DNA from: UBA1309 sp047605645
Lineage (GTDB): Bacteria > Bacteroidota > Bacteroidia > Bacteroidales > Dysgonomonadaceae
Assembly (NCBI GenBank): GCA_047605645.1
Contig: JASGFJ010000020.1
Location: forward strand, 24,667-88,666
Direction of reading: 5' to 3'
DNA length: 64,000 nt
This document shows, one piece after another, positions 8,085-16,919 of this stretch. Position 1 is the stretch's first letter. The number at the start of each line of letters is the position of its first letter. The position numbers and the translations under genes were made by a program. The notes below the pieces were generated by a model. It worked only from the letters and a program-made list of their open reading frames with translations. It was not told where the DNA came from and ran no database searches.

Positions 8085-8334
8085 AATGCAAACTTATAAC
8101 ATTGATTTTCAAAAACCAATTAACTTTTACAAAATTATAATTTTTCTCGAATATCATAGATAACTACTTGCCTATATTGACTGGTTCAGGAGAACAGGAT
8201 ACAAAAAAACAGGACACTAAAACGACAGAACAAATGTAGGGAACTCCGACATCTGTTCCACCGACTCTAGATCATAGTCTACCTTACTTTGAATTCCCGA
8301 TGGATCAGTTTTACTTCTCTACAAAAATATATTC
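8085..8334. other. Non-coding stretch before the cassette-like array
   Basis: AT-rich, no supported ORF on either strand. It separates the truncated ATPase from the promoter at 8335-8364. Confidence 0.4.
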
Positions 8335-8364
8335 TTTATGTATACAAATTTAACACTATCTTTG
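8335..8364 (+). promoter_or_regulatory. Promoter-like box ahead of the cassette-like array
   Basis: TATCTTTG at 8357-8364 is a perfect TAnnTTTG box, with TTTA 18 bases upstream (8335-8338) as a weak -33 element. The first gene begins about 270 bases downstream, beyond a palindromic spacer, so a long leader would be made. Confidence 0.5.
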
Positions 8365-8485
8365 CATCAAGCGACAAGACTGTTTAATAAATTGAATACC
8401 AGTTCTATTACCGAGCATACTATCTTTGTTGGGTGACTGAATAAGGCTAAATTATAAAGACCATGAGCAACAAATACACAGCACC

Positions 8486-8567
8486 TGATCACAAGCGGAT
8501 TCAAGTCCGTAATTTAGGCTTTTTCCGTCTGCATTAGCCCCCTTTCTGCGGATAGTGAAACCGTCCG
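8486..8567. repeat. Cassette-spacer repeat, copy A
   Basis: This 82-base segment begins TGATCACAAGCGGATTCAAG and ends GCGGATAGTGAAACCGTCCG. It matches 10805-10884 almost base for base with a few substitutions. Its tail CCGAAAATGAC (8564-8574) also recurs exactly at 9313-9323 in copy B, so A looks like a hybrid of the D-type and B-type spacers. Confidence 0.75.
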
Positions 8568-8633
8568 AAAATGACATAAAGAAAAATAGAATATATGTGC
8601 GATTATCTAAAAATGAGATGTAGAGTACCAAAG

Positions 8634-9236
8634 ATGATGAAAATATTGGTGTTTTTTTTGATTGCCTTATCGGTTGGTAATGGAGCATTGTTGGCTCAAA
8701 AAAACAAAACAAACACAATCAAAAATATTGGGAAGTATTTATCAGAATTATTAATCAACAGAGGAGACATAAACAAATCACCATTAACTATACATATCGA
8801 GCGTTTATTTCCTGATAAAGACTTTTCTAAATTTGAAGATAGCCCTGCCATGTTTATTTTAACAATCTTATACGGCGCACAACAATCTTTACCTCAAACG
8901 TGGGCTGAGTTATTATTGCACGCAGATAGTTTAGGTGTGGATAAAAAAGCAAAGTACTTAACGACGTATTATATTCAAAGAAATAAAGATAATTTTATAT
9001 TGGCTTGCATTTTAAAGCAATCATCTACATATTATGTTTTTAATTCAACCCTTTTAGAGTGGAAAGACGACAAATATGTTATGAGAATTTATAAAAAAAT
9101 GAAAGAATACAATACGAAAAAGGAGTTGAAAGAAAATCTTTTTAGTATAGTCCAAGAGGAACATTTGGAGGAAATGGAAAAAATGAAAGAGGATTCTATT
9201 CATTCAAATGGAGATTTTTTTAAATTAGGAGAATGA
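8634..9236 (+). CDS. Secreted or periplasmic protein of unknown function (cassette gene 1)
   Basis: The frame is open from 8595, but ATG at 8634 is the better start because it begins a clean signal peptide, MMKILVFFLIALSVGNGALL then AQ. The mature part of about 178 residues is Lys-rich and ends in a charged helical region (EEHLEEMEKMKEDSIHSNG). I recognise no domain. It is the first of four small plus-strand genes separated by palindromic spacers and is more AT-rich than the flanking housekeeping genes, which suggests acquisition. Without a family match, only export can be inferred. Confidence 0.6.
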   Translation: MMKILVFFLIALSVGNGALLAQKNKTNTIKNIGKYLSELLINRGDINKSPLTIHIERLFPDKDFSKFEDSPAMFILTILYGAQQSLPQTWAELLLHADSLGVDKKAKYLTTYYIQRNKDNFILACILKQSSTYYVFNSTLLEWKDDKYVMRIYKKMKEYNTKKELKENLFSIVQEEHLEEMEKMKEDSIHSNGDFFKLGE

Positions 9237-9261
9237 ATAAAATTTTAGAGATAAAACAAGA

Positions 9262-9323
9262 CGCACAGCCGCCAGTCCGCTAGCGGTCAGTCCAAAGTAC
9301 AGGTGAGCAAAGACCGAAAATGA
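9262..9323. repeat. Cassette-spacer repeat, copy B
   Basis: Contains the palindrome CCGCTAGCGG (9277-9286) flanked by CAGT and TCAG, and ends with CCGAAAATGAC, shared exactly with copy A (8564-8574). It lies between cassette genes 1 and 2. Confidence 0.55.
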
Positions 9324-9355
9324 CGAAAAATCGTAAATAATTAATCAAGAGCAGG

Positions 9356-9664
9356 ATGGAAATATTTGACAAAACCCAAGAGAAACTAAAAGGCTTAAAA
9401 GAGCTTGACAAAAGATTTTCATTTTTTGGAGCAAATAAGCATGAGTATAAATTTAACCGAACCTTCAAAGAAGAAGAAAGTTTGGCTATACTAAAAAGAA
9501 TCCAACAGAAATTAAAAGGCTTGCCTCGACAAGAAGTAATAGATTCAGAATGGAAATTAAAAAACTTCTCCATTAAACACAGGACACTTAGCCTAGTCAA
9601 TGCCGAATCAATAGATTCATTGGATAAGGGCTATAACAAATGGAAAATTGCTAATCAGCATTAG
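9356..9664 (+). CDS. Small protein of unknown function (cassette gene 2)
   Basis: A 102-residue Lys-rich protein, MEIFDKTQEKLKGLKELDKR then FSFFGANKHEYKFNRTFKEE. The first 45 residues resemble in character the start of some SMI1/KNR4-type proteins (ELDKxFxxFGAxxHxYKFNxT), which act as immunity proteins in polymorphic toxin systems. The rest does not continue like that family, so it may be a truncated or frame-altered relative. It has no signal peptide. It sits between spacers B and C in the cassette-like run. Confidence 0.5.
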   Translation: MEIFDKTQEKLKGLKELDKRFSFFGANKHEYKFNRTFKEEESLAILKRIQQKLKGLPRQEVIDSEWKLKNFSIKHRTLSLVNAESIDSLDKGYNKWKIANQH

Positions 9665-9725
9665 CATCATAACAGACTTCTCACAAAACAAACAAGTCAA
9701 ACCACCAACTTGCAACCTGAGTTCA

Positions 9726-9810
9726 GGCGGGATGAAGTGCAGAAAGCAAGGTTCGTACCCCGCATCACCATTTTTAGGGGCTGAAAAGGAAGTCGCCTGC
9801 ATTCCGCCCC
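9726..9810. repeat. Cassette-spacer palindrome, copy C
   Basis: GGCGGGATGAAGTGCAG (from 9726) and CTGCATTCCGCC (9798-9809) form imperfect inverted arms about 85 bases apart, enclosing a smaller CCCC/GGGG pair. The arms differ in sequence from copies A and D, but layout and position between genes are the same. Confidence 0.5.
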
Positions 9811-9882
9811 AAAGCCAATCGGAAACAGCACTTTAGCCACCATGACTATATACGCATATACACAAAATTAAAACCAAATAAC

Positions 9883-10782
9883 ATGAAACATTTATTTAGT
9901 ATTTTAGCTTTATTGAGTTTGACAAATTTTTGTTTTGCTCAAAACTTTCAATCAGATTTTAAAAAATATCTACAGGAAAAAGACACTGTGAAGCAGAAAG
10001 AAATCCTTATTAAATGGGAAAAAGAAAAACCGAAAGACCCTGAATTGTTTACAAGTTATTTCAATTATTATTTCCTAAAATCCAGGCAAGAAATTCTTTC
10101 TTTAACGACAACAGAGCCAAAGGGAAATAGTCTTGTAATGACCGACAGCTTAAATCAAACAGCAGGTTATATAGGAAGTCAGATTACTTTTTCGCAAGAA
10201 ACATTTCAAAAAGGAATTGATAAAATAAACGAAGGGATAAAGTTGTACCCCAATCGACTTGATATGCGATTTGGAAAGATATATGCACTTGGCCAAGTGA
10301 AAGATTGGATGCAATTTACAAGTGAAATTATAAAGACGGTACAATACTCCAAAACAAATAATAATCAATGGACATGGACAAATAACGAAAAACGTTCAGA
10401 CGGGAAAGATTTATTCTTATCATCCATTCAAGATTATCAATTGAACTTATACAATACTGAAGACGATAGCCTGTTGCCTTACATGAGAGAGATTGCAAAC
10501 GAGATACTAAAAATTTATCCCGAACATATTGAAAGTTTATCGAATCTCTCGATTACATATCTTTTGACAGGCGAGTACGAAAAAGGTATTGAGGCGTTGC
10601 TTAAGGCGGAGAAAATTAATCCCAAAGACATAGTGGTGCTTGGAAACATAGCTCACGGTTACAAATTAAGTGGGAACAAGAAGAAGGCTATTGAATATTA
10701 TGAAAAAGTAATCCAATATGCGGACAGCAAAGGGAGTATAGATTCTGCAAAAGAACAGATAGAAAAATTAAAAAAAGAATAA
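9883..10782 (+). CDS. Exported TPR-repeat protein (cassette gene 3)
   Basis: The 299-residue protein begins with a signal peptide (MKHLFSILALLSLTNFCFAQ). The C-terminal third has at least two clear tetratricopeptide units: HIESLSNLSITYLLTGEYEK then GIEALLKAEKINP, and DIVVLGNIAHGYKLSGNKKK then AIEYYEKVIQYA. A less regular TPR-like segment lies at about residues 105-150. TPR domains mediate protein contacts; no enzyme motif is seen. It is the largest gene of the cassette-like run, and the spacing of about 100 bases from spacer C leaves room for its own promoter. Role unknown. Confidence 0.75.
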   Translation: MKHLFSILALLSLTNFCFAQNFQSDFKKYLQEKDTVKQKEILIKWEKEKPKDPELFTSYFNYYFLKSRQEILSLTTTEPKGNSLVMTDSLNQTAGYIGSQITFSQETFQKGIDKINEGIKLYPNRLDMRFGKIYALGQVKDWMQFTSEIIKTVQYSKTNNNQWTWTNNEKRSDGKDLFLSSIQDYQLNLYNTEDDSLLPYMREIANEILKIYPEHIESLSNLSITYLLTGEYEKGIEALLKAEKINPKDIVVLGNIAHGYKLSGNKKKAIEYYEKVIQYADSKGSIDSAKEQIEKLKKE

Positions 10783-10804
10783 CAACAGCTACGAACCCAC
10801 GGTC

Positions 10805-10902
10805 TGCTCACAAGCGGATTCAAGCCGGGAATTTAGGCTTTTCCGTCGGTATTAGTCCCTTTCGGCGGATAGTGAAACCGTCGGCAAGTCCGCTCGTGAG
10901 CA
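10805..10902. repeat. Cassette-spacer repeat, copy D (attC-like palindrome)
   Basis: Outer arms TGCTCACAAGCGGA (10805-10818) and TCCGCTCGTGAGCA (10889-10902) are inverted with one mismatch. The 70-base interior holds two CCGTCGG copies (10832-10838 and 10878-10884) and matches copy A. Fourteen bases further is GTTGGAT (10914-10920), which fits the integron core GTTRRRY, though this alone is weak evidence. Confidence 0.7.
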
Positions 10903-10954
10903 TCCGCTGATCCGTTGGATGCCATAACAACAACATTGCAAATAATAGGATAGA

Positions 10955-11140
10955 ATGAAAAAGATTGCATTTTTAATTGTGATAACCTTCTGTTTTTGTT
11001 GTGGGCGAAGAGTAGAAAGAAAAGACCAGGTTATACTCGACAGAATAGAATATGTCTATAAATTAAAATCGGTCATCGATAAAAATCTTTGGGACCGATT
11101 TAATGACAAAAAGTTTGATGTTATTACAAAAAGGCAGTAG
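10955..11140 (+). CDS. Short lipoprotein, probably C-terminally truncated (cassette gene 4)
   Basis: The 61-codon frame starts MKKIAFLIVITFCFCCGRRV, a lipoprotein signal with a lipobox-like FCFCCG, so the product would be membrane-anchored. The short mature part ends abruptly at NDKKFDVITKRQ, 60 bases before the convergent end of the VanX-like gene. I suspect the array was cut here when it joined older chromosome sequence, since a mature part of about 45 residues stopping mid-strand is odd. No homologue is recognised with confidence. Confidence 0.45.
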   Translation: MKKIAFLIVITFCFCCGRRVERKDQVILDRIEYVYKLKSVIDKNLWDRFNDKKFDVITKRQ

Positions 11141-11199
11141 ATTTTTTTAAAGTTCAGCTTTGAGAAAGGGCGGGAATTGCACGATCGAGCCTCTTTTTG

Positions 11200-11949
11200 T
11201 CACTCCAATACTTTATAACGGGATTTGGCAACCGCCAACGAAACCGCGTTAAAATGCCACCATTCACCTTTTACCGTAAGAAAACCAGCATCTGACATCA
11301 CCCGGCGAAGTAATTGCCGATTGTGCATTTGTTCCTTATTGAGCAATCCTTCTTCGACCAAAGCAGCTTCGTTCCGAATGCCGGCCGCTTTTCCAAAATA
11401 ATCAAAAGGAGTTCCCATGTCCAACAACGAGCTATCCGCCGCATAACAGATACTAAGATCTACTGCACATCCGTAATTGTGGAGCCCGGTGCGGGAAGGA
11501 TTCGCGACATAATCACGCTGAGGCGTACCGGCTACGACACGATACATTTTACGTTGAATACTCATCGGGCGTGCAGCATCCCAGATAATCAAACTTAATT
11601 CCGGGTGAGATTGTTGCAACAATCGCTGAGCCTTCACCAGCTTCATCGCAGCAACCTTCTGTAGATAAACTGTGCGCAAAGTATCGTAAAGGACAACCTT
11701 TGTAAAATTAGAAGAGGTGGCATAGCGTAAATCGTGATGAATACTTGAATCAAGCGAAATAACATCTACCAATCCGGCCTGTTCCAAAAAACACTCCAGC
11801 CGGCTTTTCGTTTGTTGAAGTACCGGACTTTTCGTTTTCAATTGTACTGTGCGAACGGGCTTGTCCGGTTCGGAAGCTGACGGGCGACAACCAGCCAACA
11901 ATAGCAACAGGACAACTGGGAAAATGCCATATTTGCCAATGTATTTCAT
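11200..11949 (-). CDS. D-alanyl-D-alanine dipeptidase (VanX/DdpX-like, peptidase M15D) lipoprotein
   Basis: The enzyme family cleaves D-Ala-D-Ala, and VanX-like proteins outside resistance clusters serve in wall turnover. The 249-residue protein has a lipoprotein signal (GIFPVVLLLLLAGCRPS), then IWDAARPMSIQRKMYRV, the zinc motif SRTGLHNYGCAVDLS and the final EWWHFN with the catalytic Glu and zinc His. It overlaps the upstream GH3/beta-lactamase gene by 4 bases (11946-11949), so the two are translationally coupled, and both act on peptidoglycan fragments. There is no VanH or VanA ligase nearby, so vancomycin resistance is not implied. Confidence 0.9.
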   Translation of the reverse strand: MKYIGKYGIFPVVLLLLLAGCRPSASEPDKPVRTVQLKTKSPVLQQTKSRLECFLEQAGLVDVISLDSSIHHDLRYATSSNFTKVVLYDTLRTVYLQKVAAMKLVKAQRLLQQSHPELSLIIWDAARPMSIQRKMYRVVAGTPQRDYVANPSRTGLHNYGCAVDLSICYAADSSLLDMGTPFDYFGKAAGIRNEAALVEEGLLNKEQMHNRQLLRRVMSDAGFLTVKGEWWHFNAVSLAVAKSRYKVLE

Positions 11950-14921
11950 CGGTATCTGATAAGCGATCGGTAAATAGCCTCCTGGATGCGTGTACGAATT
12001 CCCATAGAGATTAATTTCCTGTTTACACGGGATTCATTCACCCGGTTGGAAAGAAAAATATAGATGAGTTTGTTATCCGGATCAACCCAAAAACAAGTTC
12101 CGGTAAATCCGGTATGGCCGTATGTACCCGAAGGCGTACCATAACTGGTCGGACTGTTCTTCAAAGAGAGCGGATCGGGTTTATCAAAGCCCAATCCCCG
12201 ACGTGAGCGAGCGCTTTTCGACATAGTGAAATAGTCACAGGTTTTCTCCGACAAATACCGTTCACCTCCATACATTCCCCGGTTAAGCCACATTTGATAG
12301 AGTTTGGCTAAATCGTTTGCAGAAGAGAAAAGCCCTGCATTTCCGGAGATTCCACCAAAGAAGGCAGCCGCCTCATCGTCCACATATCCTTGCAAAAGCT
12401 GTTTTCTCAGAAATTGGTCATTCTCAGTCGGCACAATCTGTGAGATATCAAATTTTTGAAGAGGCAGATAGGTCGTTGTCGTTGCACCTAATTTTTTGAA
12501 AAAGTTTTTCTGAACAAAATCACTCAAATTTGTATTGGTGGCCGATTCTACAACTTCCCGAAGCAGAATAAAATTCAGGTCACTGTATTCATACGAATTT
12601 TTTCCTCGAATAGGATCCTCCGCAATTTCCTGTAAAGCCAAATGACGCAATTTGTATGAGCCGTATATATCTTTGGCAATCTGTAGAGAAAAACTATCTT
12701 TCGGTGTGGAAGAAATCAAATCGGGGCGGAAGGAAAAATCAGGATTTGCCCAAGTGCCGGCATCGTATTTTACCGTATGTTTTGAATCCCTGACCGAAGA
12801 GAACAAAGAACCACTGTAACTCGATTTATCGATGGCATTCATATAAAAAGGGAGAAATGCCCGAAGACCGGTCTCATGATACAAAGCATCACGAATGGTC
12901 AGTTTGTCTTTGTTGGTATTTCTCAATTCGGGAATAAACTTTGACAAATAATCCGTTGTACTGATTTTATCCTGATCATAAATTTTCATGATAGCCGGCA
13001 AAGTAGACGACGCTTTGGACATAGATGCAAGATCGTACAAATCGGAAGTATTCACCGACTTTCCACCCTGATAATCAAATCGGCCGAAAGCTTTGTTATA
13101 AACGACCACGCCATCTTTCACCACAAACACCTGACAACCGGGAAAAGCCTTCGCGTCAAGTCCTTCCTGCACAATTTTATCAATAGCTGCCAGTTTCTCA
13201 GAGTTGAAACCAACTTCTTCCGGGATGGAATACGCCAATCTGGTTTTTGCCGTTGCAAAACCTGTTCCCTTTTTAAACAAACCCTGTACAGAAACGGGCA
13301 ATCCGGCATCAATGGCTATTCCTCCGAAAATTCCCTGAGCAGCATATACCTGCGCCATGTCCGTATTTTCATACGAACAAAAAACAGCAGCCGCCTTCTT
13401 GATCAACCCTTCATAACTATCCATTTCGTAAGGAGTTGTGAAGAAATTAAGGATCACATCACGCCCCTCACACAATTTATCCAACTCCTCCTGACTAAAA
13501 CTCCGTTTTGAATTCACGGATATAACGATCGTGTTATAATCTGCCATTTTCTTGACAACTGCAGCCAAACGGCTGTTGTCAGAGACACTGTAAGCATCCA
13601 CTTTCGTGTAAAGGTTGAGCGTCTGCTGCAAAGACAAGTCGGCGTTTCCTCCTAAGGATATCAGCGCAATAGTACGTGTATCAAGTCCTTTTAAAGGAAT
13701 AATTCCTTTTTCATTTTTTAAAAGCGTAATGGATTTCTCATTCAATTTCCGGTTGAGCCAGTCTGCGTTCACGGAATTAAGATCTGACAACAGCGTTGCA
13801 GTAGAGACAGGTTTGTATCTGTTCAACCCAAACTGATATTTATACGTGAGAACTTTCCGGCATTTTTCATTGATGAGTTCTTCTGTTATGGTTTTCGCAG
13901 CTAGTGCTTCTTTTATCGCATTAAATTCCCGTGTGGGGCTTCCCGGCCCCAGTAAAATATCATTTCCGGCAAGCAGTGCCCTTACGCTCATATTGGGTTG
14001 GTTCGAAACTCCTCGCATCATCAAGGCATCGGTAAAGACTAATCCCTGAAAGCCGTATTCATCAATCAGTATTTTTTGAATAATGTTTTTCGACAAAGAC
14101 GAAGGTTGTTCCAGACTATCCAGAGCCGGCACATTTAGGTGTCCGATCATCATTCCTCCCAAACCGGCCTGAATATATTTCCGGAAAGGAATCAATTCAT
14201 TATTTTCCAGGTGAGTTTTATCTGATTTAACGACAGGAAGTGTATAATGGGAATCCGAAGCAGTGTCTCCATGTCCGGGAAAATGTTTGGCGACAGACAA
14301 TATGCCGCCATCTTCAAGCCCTTTTGAATAAAGAATACCCAAACGGGCAACATCCTGAGGGTCTTCACCGAAGGAACGCAACCCGATGACCGGATTGCGA
14401 GGATTACTATTCACATCAAGATCCGGTGCAAAATTGACATGGATCCCCATTAATTTACATTCACGGGCAACTTCTTTTCCGTAATAATATGCCAGGGAGT
14501 CGTCTTTCAAAGCTCCCAGCATCATATTGCGCGGGAATCGGGGCGTATGTATCAGTCGCATGGCTAACCCCCATTCTCCATCCATCCCGACCATCAACGG
14601 GATACGCGCCTGGCTCTGAGAGAGATTAGTAAGCTCTGCCTGACTCAAGGGATCGCTGGACGAAAAAAGTATGCCGCCGACATGCTCTTTTTCTACCCAC
14701 GACTTGATTCGCTTTTTGTTTGCCTCCGTCGTGTTTCCATCGGCAACAATCATTATCAACTGTCCAATCCGCTCATCCATCGACATGGAATTGAAAACCG
14801 AATCGACCCATTGATTCATTTTCCGGCTGCCGGCCTTTTTCAGAAAAGTAGGAGATATTTTCTCTGTCGCATGCAGAGAAAAAATACAGCAAAGAGAGAT
14901 AAAGCTTACTAAATATTTCAT
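11946..14921 (-). CDS. GH3 beta-N-acetylhexosaminidase (NagZ-like) fused to a class C beta-lactamase-like serine hydrolase
   Basis: About 991 residues from ATG 14921, the start of a signal peptide (MKYLVSFISLCCIFSLHA); the frame also opens 15 bases earlier at a TTG. Residues about 35-570 are GH3, with the NagZ motif KHFPGHGDTASDSHYTLP. Residues about 580-990 are a penicillin-binding beta-lactamase fold with SxxK in LASMSKASSTLP, YxN in YSDLNF and HTG in YGHTGFTG. The fusion is well known in Bacteroidota and is thought to handle muropeptides in the periplasm. It is coupled to the VanX-like dipeptidase downstream and lies close behind the 5'-nucleotidase genes, giving one likely operon. Confidence 0.93.
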   Translation of the reverse strand: MKYLVSFISLCCIFSLHATEKISPTFLKKAGSRKMNQWVDSVFNSMSMDERIGQLIMIVADGNTTEANKKRIKSWVEKEHVGGILFSSSDPLSQAELTNLSQSQARIPLMVGMDGEWGLAMRLIHTPRFPRNMMLGALKDDSLAYYYGKEVARECKLMGIHVNFAPDLDVNSNPRNPVIGLRSFGEDPQDVARLGILYSKGLEDGGILSVAKHFPGHGDTASDSHYTLPVVKSDKTHLENNELIPFRKYIQAGLGGMMIGHLNVPALDSLEQPSSLSKNIIQKILIDEYGFQGLVFTDALMMRGVSNQPNMSVRALLAGNDILLGPGSPTREFNAIKEALAAKTITEELINEKCRKVLTYKYQFGLNRYKPVSTATLLSDLNSVNADWLNRKLNEKSITLLKNEKGIIPLKGLDTRTIALISLGGNADLSLQQTLNLYTKVDAYSVSDNSRLAAVVKKMADYNTIVISVNSKRSFSQEELDKLCEGRDVILNFFTTPYEMDSYEGLIKKAAAVFCSYENTDMAQVYAAQGIFGGIAIDAGLPVSVQGLFKKGTGFATAKTRLAYSIPEEVGFNSEKLAAIDKIVQEGLDAKAFPGCQVFVVKDGVVVYNKAFGRFDYQGGKSVNTSDLYDLASMSKASSTLPAIMKIYDQDKISTTDYLSKFIPELRNTNKDKLTIRDALYHETGLRAFLPFYMNAIDKSSYSGSLFSSVRDSKHTVKYDAGTWANPDFSFRPDLISSTPKDSFSLQIAKDIYGSYKLRHLALQEIAEDPIRGKNSYEYSDLNFILLREVVESATNTNLSDFVQKNFFKKLGATTTTYLPLQKFDISQIVPTENDQFLRKQLLQGYVDDEAAAFFGGISGNAGLFSSANDLAKLYQMWLNRGMYGGERYLSEKTCDYFTMSKSARSRRGLGFDKPDPLSLKNSPTSYGTPSGTYGHTGFTGTCFWVDPDNKLIYIFLSNRVNESRVNRKLISMGIRTRIQEAIYRSLIRYR

Positions 14922-14937
14922 TTTCAGAGGATACAAA

Positions 14938-15792
14938 TCATTTAGATGGTTTCACTTGTTCCATATCAACATCAATACGTCCGATGAAGGATCCGCTTTT
15001 ACCCATCTGGTAAACTAATACATCTTTTCCATCAAGATTCTTATACATTTGAGGAGTTTCGAGATAGGTATGAGAATGTCCGCCAATGATGATATCAACG
15101 TATTTGGAATTTTGTGCCACTTCAGGATCGTTTACCACACCGGGAGCCGATTCAAATCCGATATGCGACAATAAGATAATCAGGTCGCATTTCTCCTGCA
15201 TTTTCAGGATACGGGCATATTTATTAACTGAATTCATAATCGGATTAAACACCATTCCTTCATATTTCTCGCTTTGAATCAAGCCCTGCGGATCGACGCC
15301 CACACCAATGACTCCTATTTTCATTCCGAATTTTCTCAAAATCACATAAGGTTGAATCAGACCTCTCAGCGGAGTATTCGAAAAATCATAGTTACAGTTC
15401 ACAATCGGATATGTTGCTTTTTTCACAATTTCAGCAAGTCCCGGCAAACCATTATCAAATTCATGATTTCCCAATGTTCCGGCATCGTATTTCATCTTAT
15501 CCATGGCTCCGATTTCCACTTCTCCTTTAAACAAGTTGAAATAAGGTGTTCCCTGAACAAAATCCCCCGCATCAAACAAGAGTACATTTTTGTTCTGCTT
15601 GCGGACTTCATTCAGATAAGTTGCCCGTCTGACAACGCCTCCGGTATTCGGATTATCCCGATCTGAAGCAGGAAGCGGTTCGATACGGCTGTGTGTGTCA
15701 TTGGTATGAATAATGACAAGGTGTTTGACATTTTTCGCCTGAAGGGCAAATGCCAGACAGAGGAAAACGATAAGTATATTTTTAGTTCTCAT
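14938..15792 (-). CDS. 5'-nucleotidase, metallophosphatase half (UshA N-terminal domain)
   Basis: Periplasmic enzyme of the UshA type removing 5' phosphates from nucleotides. The 284-residue protein has a signal peptide (MRTKNILIVFLCLAFALQAK) and the dinuclear metal motifs HTNDTHSRIEPL, FDAGDFVQGTPYFN, GTLGNHEFDNG, LLSHIGFESAP and IIGGHSHTYL. Usual UshA enzymes are about 550 residues with a C-terminal substrate-binding domain. Here that domain is encoded separately by the gene immediately upstream (15822-16598), 29 bases away. The pair probably works as a two-subunit enzyme. Confidence 0.92.
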   Translation of the reverse strand: MRTKNILIVFLCLAFALQAKNVKHLVIIHTNDTHSRIEPLPASDRDNPNTGGVVRRATYLNEVRKQNKNVLLFDAGDFVQGTPYFNLFKGEVEIGAMDKMKYDAGTLGNHEFDNGLPGLAEIVKKATYPIVNCNYDFSNTPLRGLIQPYVILRKFGMKIGVIGVGVDPQGLIQSEKYEGMVFNPIMNSVNKYARILKMQEKCDLIILLSHIGFESAPGVVNDPEVAQNSKYVDIIIGGHSHTYLETPQMYKNLDGKDVLVYQMGKSGSFIGRIDVDMEQVKPSK

Positions 15793-15821
15793 TGATGTTT
15801 TTTTTAAACGTTTTTATTGAT

Positions 15822-16598
15822 TTATTTGCTGATTAAGATACGACCATCCAATTGAGAATGCAGATTCTTGCCTTCCTTTGTCTGCTGCTTCACATAATCA
15901 ATCATCATATCCCGAAGTGCCACACCGGTCTTTTTTACCTCCAAAGCATTTCTCATGGCAGCCATTCCGTCATTACCATCTGCAAGATAATCAATGGTTG
16001 AGATGGTATAGATCTTATCCGGATCGACCGGCTTTCCGTCTACCAAAGCACTGTGCAACTTTCCTCCGATACCCACCAAACGGACATTTGAAGAAATCCC
16101 GGCTCCGCCCATTTCAATATACGACTCAAACAACGTCGTCAAATCCTTGCCTTTCAGCTTCACCAACACCACGGTGTTGTCGAAAGGATATATTTCGTAT
16201 AAATTATCCAATGTAACAACCCCCTTAGGCATTCCGGCACGATGTCCATGTACATTCATAAAAGCTAAATCACAAGGAGTTTTGAGGTAATTATCACCAA
16301 AACGCTTCAATTGATCTGAAGTGAGATTTGTCAAAAGGCTCTCGGGACGTCCGGATTGCATACTCAAATCAGAGGTTGCTATCTGCACATTCATTGCTTT
16401 ATCAAACTGCACTTTGTATCCGGCAACAAACTTTTGCATTGCTTTGTCCGGATGCCTGTCATACACATCTGTCATCACTGTGCGTGAGCCTTTCAGCCCG
16501 GCAACCTGATAAGCCCTCTGCGAACTACAAGCTACAAGAAGAAGCGCCAGCATGAAACTACCGGCACTTTTTTTTAAGGTGGAAATGTTTAAATTCAT
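15822..16598 (-). CDS. 5'-nucleotidase C-terminal domain lipoprotein
   Basis: A 258-residue protein with a lipobox (LALLLVACSSQR) followed by the 5'-nucleotidase C-terminal domain: VQIATSDLSMQSGRPESLLT, TPCDLAFMNVHGHRAGMPKG, VTLDNLYEIYPFDNTVVLVK and YTISTIDYLADGNDG. In UshA this domain holds the nucleoside. As a lipoprotein it would anchor the soluble metallophosphatase half encoded just downstream. This split arrangement recurs in Bacteroidota. It is the first gene of the minus-strand run ending with the VanX-like gene. Confidence 0.92.
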   Translation of the reverse strand: MNLNISTLKKSAGSFMLALLLVACSSQRAYQVAGLKGSRTVMTDVYDRHPDKAMQKFVAGYKVQFDKAMNVQIATSDLSMQSGRPESLLTNLTSDQLKRFGDNYLKTPCDLAFMNVHGHRAGMPKGVVTLDNLYEIYPFDNTVVLVKLKGKDLTTLFESYIEMGGAGISSNVRLVGIGGKLHSALVDGKPVDPDKIYTISTIDYLADGNDGMAAMRNALEVKKTGVALRDMMIDYVKQQTKEGKNLHSQLDGRILISK

Positions 16599-16919
16599 AT
16601 TCTAATTTGAAAATATTTTATAAAATGAGATTGTAAAAACAGGCATAACAACCCCTATTTTTTATCTGATATGACAATCTTTTGAACACATCAGAGAACA
16701 CCGTTGAACAAAATTACTATTTTGGAAATAAATTACTTGTTAATTTAGGATATCTTAAACCTTTCAGGCATTCAAAATATCTCCCCGGAAGCTTTAGAGT
16801 ACGAAAGGAATGTATATGCTGCATAAGCTTCACCCCCAAACCCGTTAATATACGAACATCCAATAGCTGGTAATGCGTTCTCAGGCACGTCTTTTCTATT
16901 TTGGTGAATTACCGGATAT
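16599..16919. other. Intergenic stretch upstream of the nucleotidase operon
   Basis: It must carry the minus-strand promoter for the 5'-nucleotidase genes, but no perfect TAnnTTTG box was found. The 63-codon plus-strand ORF at 16682-16873 has no recognisable features and I do not support it. Confidence 0.4.

Noticed and set aside
8486..10902. CRISPR array
   Set aside because: The repeats are few, long, divergent and separated by genes rather than short unique spacers; no cas genes are present.
11200..11949. Vancomycin resistance gene
   Set aside because: VanX-like enzyme only, with no VanH or VanA-type ligase or VanRS nearby, and it is coupled to a wall-recycling gene.
16682..16873. 63-codon plus-strand ORF upstream of the nucleotidase operon
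   Set aside because: Composition not protein-like and no start signal.
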